Below, piece after piece: positions 62,513 through 64,000 of a stretch of DNA of 64,000 nt (its first letter is position 1; every line of letters starts with the position of its first letter). The stretch lies in contig JAFRGD010000022.1 in NCBI GenBank assembly GCA_017433975.1, positions 1-64,000 on the forward strand. The letters are read 5' to 3'. The translations under genes and the position numbers were made by a program. The DNA is from Mogibacterium sp. GTDB lineage: Bacteria; Bacillota; Clostridia; Peptostreptococcales; Anaerovoracaceae. The notes under the pieces were generated by a model that made no database searches, had not been told where the DNA came from, and saw only the letters and a program-made list of their open reading frames with translations.

Positions 62513-63485
62513 ATTTCTCCTCATACTTCATCGGCGTGAACCGGATCCCTTTGACGAGCTGCTCCTCTTCCGTCGGGAGAAAGCCGATGGCCTTGTAGAA
62601 TGGCAGGCCGTACGGCGAGGAGTTCAGCGTCACCGTCCGCCCCGGGAAGTCCTCTTTGATCCGCTCGAACAGCCGCGTTCCGACGCCCAGCCGGTGATAG
62701 CCGCCGTCCACAAAGAAGAAGCAGATGTGGCACCGGTCCGGCCGGATCCCAATCTCTCCGATCAGCCGGTTCCCGTCGAACGCACCGTAGTACTCGATGC
62801 CGGCCAGATACTCCGGATCGTGGATGATCCGCCGGAACTCCTCCGTACCCTCCGGGGAATAATCCGGGGATTCATACTCGAAGAAGACCTTCCATGCGAG
62901 GTCCAGGGCGTTCGGAATCATACTTTCCGATAATTTTTTTATTGTAAAGTTATTTTTCCATTCCTCGCGGGTCAGCCGCGTCATGTGTTCCGTCCGTATA
63001 TCCCCCATCGCCTTCCATAGAATGTCATGATTCGTGTGGTGATAGGTAAAGCCGCACTTTTCCGAAACGCGCCGGGACTTGACGTTTCCCTCGAAATAGC
63101 CGCACCAGAGCGTGTCAAGATGAAAATCGACGAAGCCGCGGCGGATCACCTCGCGCGCTGCCTCCGGGATGAGACCACGGCCCCAGAACGGAACTGCGAT
63201 CCAGTACCCGATCTCGCCCTCGCCCTCCGGCAGGTCGCGGCCGGCCTGCTGGCCGACCATCAGGCTGATCGATCCGATTGCCCGGTTGTCTTCCTTCAGG
63301 CAAACCGCGTATGTCTCCGGCTCTGACAGAATCGTCCGGATGACTTCGCGGCTGTGTTCCACGCTCGTGTGCACCGGCCAGCCGGCGATCGGCCCGACGC
63401 GGTCGTCTTTCGCGTATTCGTAAAGGCCCTCCGCGTCCGCTTCTTCCCACGGCCGCAAAATCAGGCGCTCGGTATATAGTATCAT
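62496..63485 (-). CDS. Tandem GNAT acetyltransferase fusion
   Basis: A 329-residue protein made of two GNAT domains. Domain one (1-175) is RimJ/RimL-like: MILYTERLILRPWEEADAEG at the start and YWIAVPFWGRGLIPEAAREV near 97-116. Domain two (about 180-325) has a second acetyl-CoA loop in DGGYHRLGVGTRLFERIKED near 261-280 and ends with SPYGLPFYKAIGFLP. The frame extends about 70 codons further upstream without similarity; AAGGAGAATGCA before the ATG at 63485 sets the start. It follows the TetR-type gene by 23 bases. Confidence 0.87.
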   Translation of the reverse strand: MILYTERLILRPWEEADAEGLYEYAKDDRVGPIAGWPVHTSVEHSREVIRTILSEPETYAVCLKEDNRAIGSISLMVGQQAGRDLPEGEGEIGYWIAVPFWGRGLIPEAAREVIRRGFVDFHLDTLWCGYFEGNVKSRRVSEKCGFTYHHTNHDILWKAMGDIRTEHMTRLTREEWKNNFTIKKLSESMIPNALDLAWKVFFEYESPDYSPEGTEEFRRIIHDPEYLAGIEYYGAFDGNRLIGEIGIRPDRCHICFFFVDGGYHRLGVGTRLFERIKEDFPGRTVTLNSSPYGLPFYKAIGFLPTEEEQLVKGIRFTPMKYEEKYGRTI

Positions 63486-63508
63486 TGCATTCTCCTTGTT
63501 GTTCATCA

Positions 63509-64000
63509 CTATTGCTGCACAAGTTCGCGGAAAGCCGCATCCCTGTCGTAGCGTCCCTCCGGCAGGCCCGGAACCTCCTTGTACGCCTTGCAGACCGCCA
63601 GGCTGACCTCGGAGAGGACCCGCCCCATCTCCTCGTCCGTGTACGGGCAGTCGTCCGTCACGATCAGTGTCGCAAAGCTGAATACGACGAGCCACAGATC
63701 CCGGAAATAGCAGTCCGCGGTGTGCGCGTCCATATTGTAAATCTGCATTAGGGAGTCGCGCACCAGGTCCTGCGTGAACACCAGCGCCTCCATCGCGCCG
63801 CCGCTCGCTTCGCTCGGCCTCGTCAAAAACAGCAGTTTGTACAGCTCCGGCTCTTCGCGGGCGAAGCGCAGGTACTGCTGCCCTACCCCGTAGAATGGGA
63901 TCTCCCAGGCGAGTCCGCGCTGGATGTAATCCTGGTAATGGCTCTTCGCAAGCTCGTAGACGTCCGCCTTGAGCTGTTCCATCGTATCGTAGTATGTGAA
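63509..64000 (-). CDS. TetR-family regulator, N-terminus cut by the window edge
   Basis: At least 163 residues are visible; the frame is open to base 64000, where TYYDTMEQL fits the end of a TetR helix-turn-helix (YYYFxxKEEL-like). The rest is an all-helical ligand domain of the TetR C-terminal WHG type (FAREEPELYKLLFLTRPSE near 50). The DNA-binding part lies right of the window. It heads the GNAT-radical SAM-methyltransferase run and may control it. Confidence 0.8.
   Translation of the reverse strand, partial: FTYYDTMEQLKADVYELAKSHYQDYIQRGLAWEIPFYGVGQQYLRFAREEPELYKLLFLTRPSEASGGAMEALVFTQDLVRDSLMQIYNMDAHTADCYFRDLWLVVFSFATLIVTDDCPYTDEEMGRVLSEVSLAVCKAYKEVPGLPEGRYDRDAAFRELVQQ

Overview
The window reads as chromosome of a strict anaerobe of the class Clostridia (Firmicutes). 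The evidence is a SCIFF-type peptide with its radical SAM maturase, a NifU-like/GGGtGRT gene pair, two rubrerythrins of different architecture, a LytTR/GHKL two-component system, strong GGAGG ribosome binding sites and no respiratory genes. Most of the DNA is clearly GC-rich. The first 1.3 kb is visibly more AT-rich. I cannot name a species.

Layout. 0-1.3 kb: three unrecognised AT-rich genes. 1.4-8.3 kb: flavin reductase, ribosome-assembly GTPase rbgA, rplS, a Xer-type recombinase, a Nudix enzyme, a beta-CASP nuclease and hpt. 8.3-15.1 kb: a proteostasis block transcribed leftward, CYTH protein - tig - clpP - clpX - lon - engB, running on towards hpt and the nuclease. 15.2-20 kb: murI, tRNA-Leu, a DUF1292 protein, uvrC and a DD-carboxypeptidase-like protein without its catalytic serine. 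20-22.4 kb: divergent serC and serA. 22.4-26.2 kb: a zur-znuA-znuC-znuB zinc uptake cluster with duplicated Fur-type boxes and a znuB fused to a lipoprotein-like domain. 26.2-34.7 kb: a MalY-type lyase, the NifU-like/GGGtGRT pair, flavodoxin, an ECF sigma/anti-sigma pair, an SDR, reverse rubrerythrin and a DtxR regulator.

34.8-39.7 kb: lipoprotein, mscL, lipid kinase, yihY, rdgB and an AEC transporter. 39.7-42.2 kb: a universal-stress-protein - SCIFF - SCIFF-maturase operon. 42.2-45.5 kb: OhrR-like regulator, rubrerythrin, Ldh-type dehydrogenase and a lipoprotein. 45.6-52 kb: YkvI-like transporter, 2-hydroxyacid dehydrogenase, a membrane-bound alpha/beta hydrolase and the LytTR/GHKL pair. 52-55.6 kb: rhodanese - luxS - secreted nuclease - lipoprotein. 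55.7-59 kb: lplA and an ABC-2 exporter. 59-64 kb: an operon-like run of TetR regulator, tandem GNAT, radical SAM enzyme, methyltransferase, GNAT and YdcF-family protein, cut by the right edge.

The most unusual items are the SCIFF peptide carrying Ser at both positions that form the known thioether in its relatives, the apparently inactive carboxypeptidase and recombinase, the ZnuB-lipoprotein fusion with its twin Zur boxes, the palindrome that encloses the -10 box of the two-component promoter, and the right-edge radical SAM/methyltransferase/acetyltransferase run. Positions, motifs and spacings were read by eye; family assignments come from recognisable motifs, not from a database search.
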